From Dehalococcoidia bacterium (GTDB lineage Bacteria; Chloroflexota; Dehalococcoidia; SM23-28-2): a stretch of 5,474 nt of DNA. The notes beneath the pieces were generated by a model. It did not search any database and was not told the origin of the DNA. It worked only from the letters and a program-made list of their open reading frames with translations. How positions within the stretch are numbered: position 1 is the first letter of the stretch; the number at the start of each line of letters is the position of its first letter. The position numbers were made by a program, and so were the translations under genes. The stretch lies in assembly GCA_022866185.1 (NCBI GenBank), contig JALHUG010000188.1, forward strand, positions 1-5,474, read 5' to 3'. Shown one piece after another: positions 4,161 to 5,474 of the stretch.

Positions 4161-5030
4161 TCAGCCCGCGAGCGAACAGCGGACCAGGCGCCGATAGTCA
4201 GCGGCCAGCGAGCGCGTCCCCTCTCCCAACCGGCCTGTACCGATAGGTCGTCCCTCAACGGAGGTGAGGCCGGCAACGCCGATGACCGTGTTTGTAATGA
4301 AGGCCTCGTCGGCTGCCCAAAGGTCCTCCGGCAGGACGGAAGCCTGACGAACGGTGAGGCCCCGGGCAACGGCCAGCTCCAGGAGGCAACGGCGCGTAAC
4401 TCCAGGCAGGGCGCCGCTCTCCACAGGAGGGGTCACGAGGGTATCTCCCTTGACCGCAAACAGGTTGGCAGTGGATGCGCAGCAAACTTCGCCCCTGGTG
4501 TTCAGCAGGATCGCCTCGTCAGCGCCACGACGGCGCGCCTCCAGGCGGGCCAGAACGCTATCGGCATAGCTCAGGGACTTGACGCGGGAGAGAGGCGAGT
4601 TCTCGTTGCGACGAAGTGAAGGGAACACCGCCGTCAGCCCGGTCCGACGGATGGCTCTCGGCTGATAAGGCATAGCTCGCACGATGATGGTGGGGGTCAG
4701 AGCAGAGGAAACATCCACCCCCCTGCCAGGATCCGGCCCGCGGCTCACTGTGAGCCGCACCACGGCTGCCGATAGGCGGTTGGCGCTCAGGGTATCCTGC
4801 ACCGCCGCCAGCAGGTCCTCAGGCGAGGGCAAGGCGATGGCCAGGAGGGATGCCCCCCAGGCAAGCCGTTCTAGATGCTCAGCCGGGCGGAAAAGGTTGG
4901 GCCCGGCTGCCAGCATGGTCTCGAAGACACCATCGCCCAACGTCAGGCCCCGCTCCAGAAGCGATAGCGACGGCTCGGCCTCGCCCACCAAGCGGCCGTT
5001 GACCCAGGCCAGGCGCTCGTCACTCACCAT
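4161..5030 (-). CDS. pabC: Class IV PLP aminotransferase, probable aminodeoxychorismate lyase
   Basis: PabC converts 4-amino-4-deoxychorismate to p-aminobenzoate and pyruvate, the last step of PABA supply for folate synthesis. The 289-residue product is within the usual family length. Fold-type IV features are WVNGRLV near the start, LLERGLTLGDGVFETM (about 24-39), an arginine in EHLERL, the PLP lysine K151 in SRVKSLSY, ADEAILLNTRGEV, ANLFAVKGD, and the phosphate-side ESGALPGVTRR. The position that is normally Glu (GevxE in the family) reads Cys184 in EVCCASTANLF, which is unusual. The start ATG at 5030 overlaps the end of pabB by 11 nt, implying coupled translation; GTG at 5027 is possible. 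A longer open frame to 5123 only reads through pabB. The pabB link favours PabC over branched-chain or D-amino acid aminotransferase, but sequence alone cannot fully separate these. Confidence 0.85.
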   Translation of the reverse strand: MVSDERLAWVNGRLVGEAEPSLSLLERGLTLGDGVFETMLAAGPNLFRPAEHLERLAWGASLLAIALPSPEDLLAAVQDTLSANRLSAAVVRLTVSRGPDPGRGVDVSSALTPTIIVRAMPYQPRAIRRTGLTAVFPSLRRNENSPLSRVKSLSYADSVLARLEARRRGADEAILLNTRGEVCCASTANLFAVKGDTLVTPPVESGALPGVTRRCLLELAVARGLTVRQASVLPEDLWAADEAFITNTVIGVAGLTSVEGRPIGTGRLGEGTRSLAADYRRLVRCSLAG

Positions 5031-5474
5031 AGCCCAACGCTCGAAGCAGGCCCCGACCTTTGTGGAGGGTCTCCTCGTACTCATCTGCAGGGTCGGAGTC
5101 GGCCACAATAGCGCCACCAACATGGAGATAGAAGGAATCGCCGACCAGGACTGCGGTGCGGATAGCCATGTTCAGGTGCATGTTGCCGGCGAAGTCGAGG
5201 ATGCCGATGGCGCCGCAGTACGCGCCGCGACGATGGGGTTCCAGCTCGTCGATGATCTCCATGGCGCGGATCTTGGGGGCACCGGTGACAGAACCACCAG
5301 GGAAGGACGCCCGCAGGAGATCGACGGCGTCTCGGCCCTGATCCAGCTCGCCCGTTACGCTGGAAACCAGGTGAAACACCGTCGGGTGGGCCTCCAACTC
5401 AAACATGCGGGGCACCCTCACCGAGCCGATTCGGCAGACTCTCCCCAGATCGCTACGCACGAGGTCGACGATCA
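5020..5474 (-). CDS. pabB: Aminodeoxychorismate synthase component I, C-terminal part (runs off the right edge)
   Basis: The frame is open from the right edge to a TGA at 5022-5020, giving about 151 C-terminal residues of a chorismate-binding enzyme. PabB takes chorismate and ammonia (delivered by the PabA glutaminase) to make 4-amino-4-deoxychorismate. Visible family blocks are IVDLVRSDLGRVC, then SVRVPRMFELEAHPTVFHLVS, then FPGGSVTGAPKIRAMEIIDE, then CGAIG, IRTAVL, and GGAIVADSDPADEYEET. The last one carries the acidic residues of the Mg-chorismate pocket. The block around PGGSVTGAPKIRAMEIIDEL matches E. coli PabB very closely. TrpE (anthranilate synthase) is the alternative; the overlapping downstream pabC makes PabB much likelier. 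The usual RND triplet near the start reads RSD here. The PIKGT region with the nucleophilic lysine, and any pabA, lie outside the window. Confidence 0.92.
   Translation of the reverse strand, partial: IVDLVRSDLGRVCRIGSVRVPRMFELEAHPTVFHLVSSVTGELDQGRDAVDLLRASFPGGSVTGAPKIRAMEIIDELEPHRRGAYCGAIGILDFAGNMHLNMAIRTAVLVGDSFYLHVGGAIVADSDPADEYEETLHKGRGLLRALGYGE

Noticed and set aside
4077..4619. Plus-strand 180-codon open frame
   Set aside because: It is antisense to pabC, low in hydrophobic order and without recognisable motifs.

Overview
The window is GC-rich DNA from a bacterial chromosome, with ordinary single-copy housekeeping genes and no phage or plasmid genes. The best guess for the source is a member of the Chloroflexota (Dehalococcoidia-like). 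This is inference only. It rests on the high GC content, a proline/threonine-rich tail on a secreted CAP protein, a CaiB-type CoA-transferase/racemase gene, and a dispersed inverted repeat at 1566-1627 of a kind I associate with such genomes. None of these is decisive.

Layout from left to right. A secreted CAP/SCP-domain protein gene runs leftward off the window (1-594, minus) and is divergent from rsmG (787-1515, plus), which encodes the 16S rRNA m7G methyltransferase. The 192 bp between them hold an AT-rich patch that could serve as a promoter in both directions. A 375 bp gap follows, with a degenerate dispersed inverted repeat and then a well-formed sigma70-like promoter and Shine-Dalgarno site for a Yip1-family membrane protein (1891-2514, plus). 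That gene converges on an alpha-methylacyl-CoA racemase-like CaiB/BaiF protein gene (2590-3786, minus). Two back-to-back hairpins at 2531-2578 lie between them and probably end transcription from both sides.

Upstream of the racemase gene are a promoter with a perfect -35 (3835-3863) and an abutting inverted-repeat operator candidate (3864-3888). Next comes the most unusual part of the window, a gene-free stretch at about 3912-4080 packed with nested inverted repeats. It contains a 62-nt four-way-junction (cloverleaf) fold, an 11-bp outer inverted repeat and a separate TTCA-loop hairpin. It resembles the ends of IS200/IS605-type elements with no tnpA or tnpB left, so it may be a small non-autonomous element or a leftover structured RNA.

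The right end holds a folate (p-aminobenzoate) operon on the minus strand. pabB (C-terminal part only, running off the right edge) overlaps pabC by 11 nt. Together they would turn chorismate and glutamine-derived ammonia into aminodeoxychorismate and then into p-aminobenzoate plus pyruvate. The PabC protein appears to carry Cys where the family usually has the Glu that contacts the PLP ring nitrogen.
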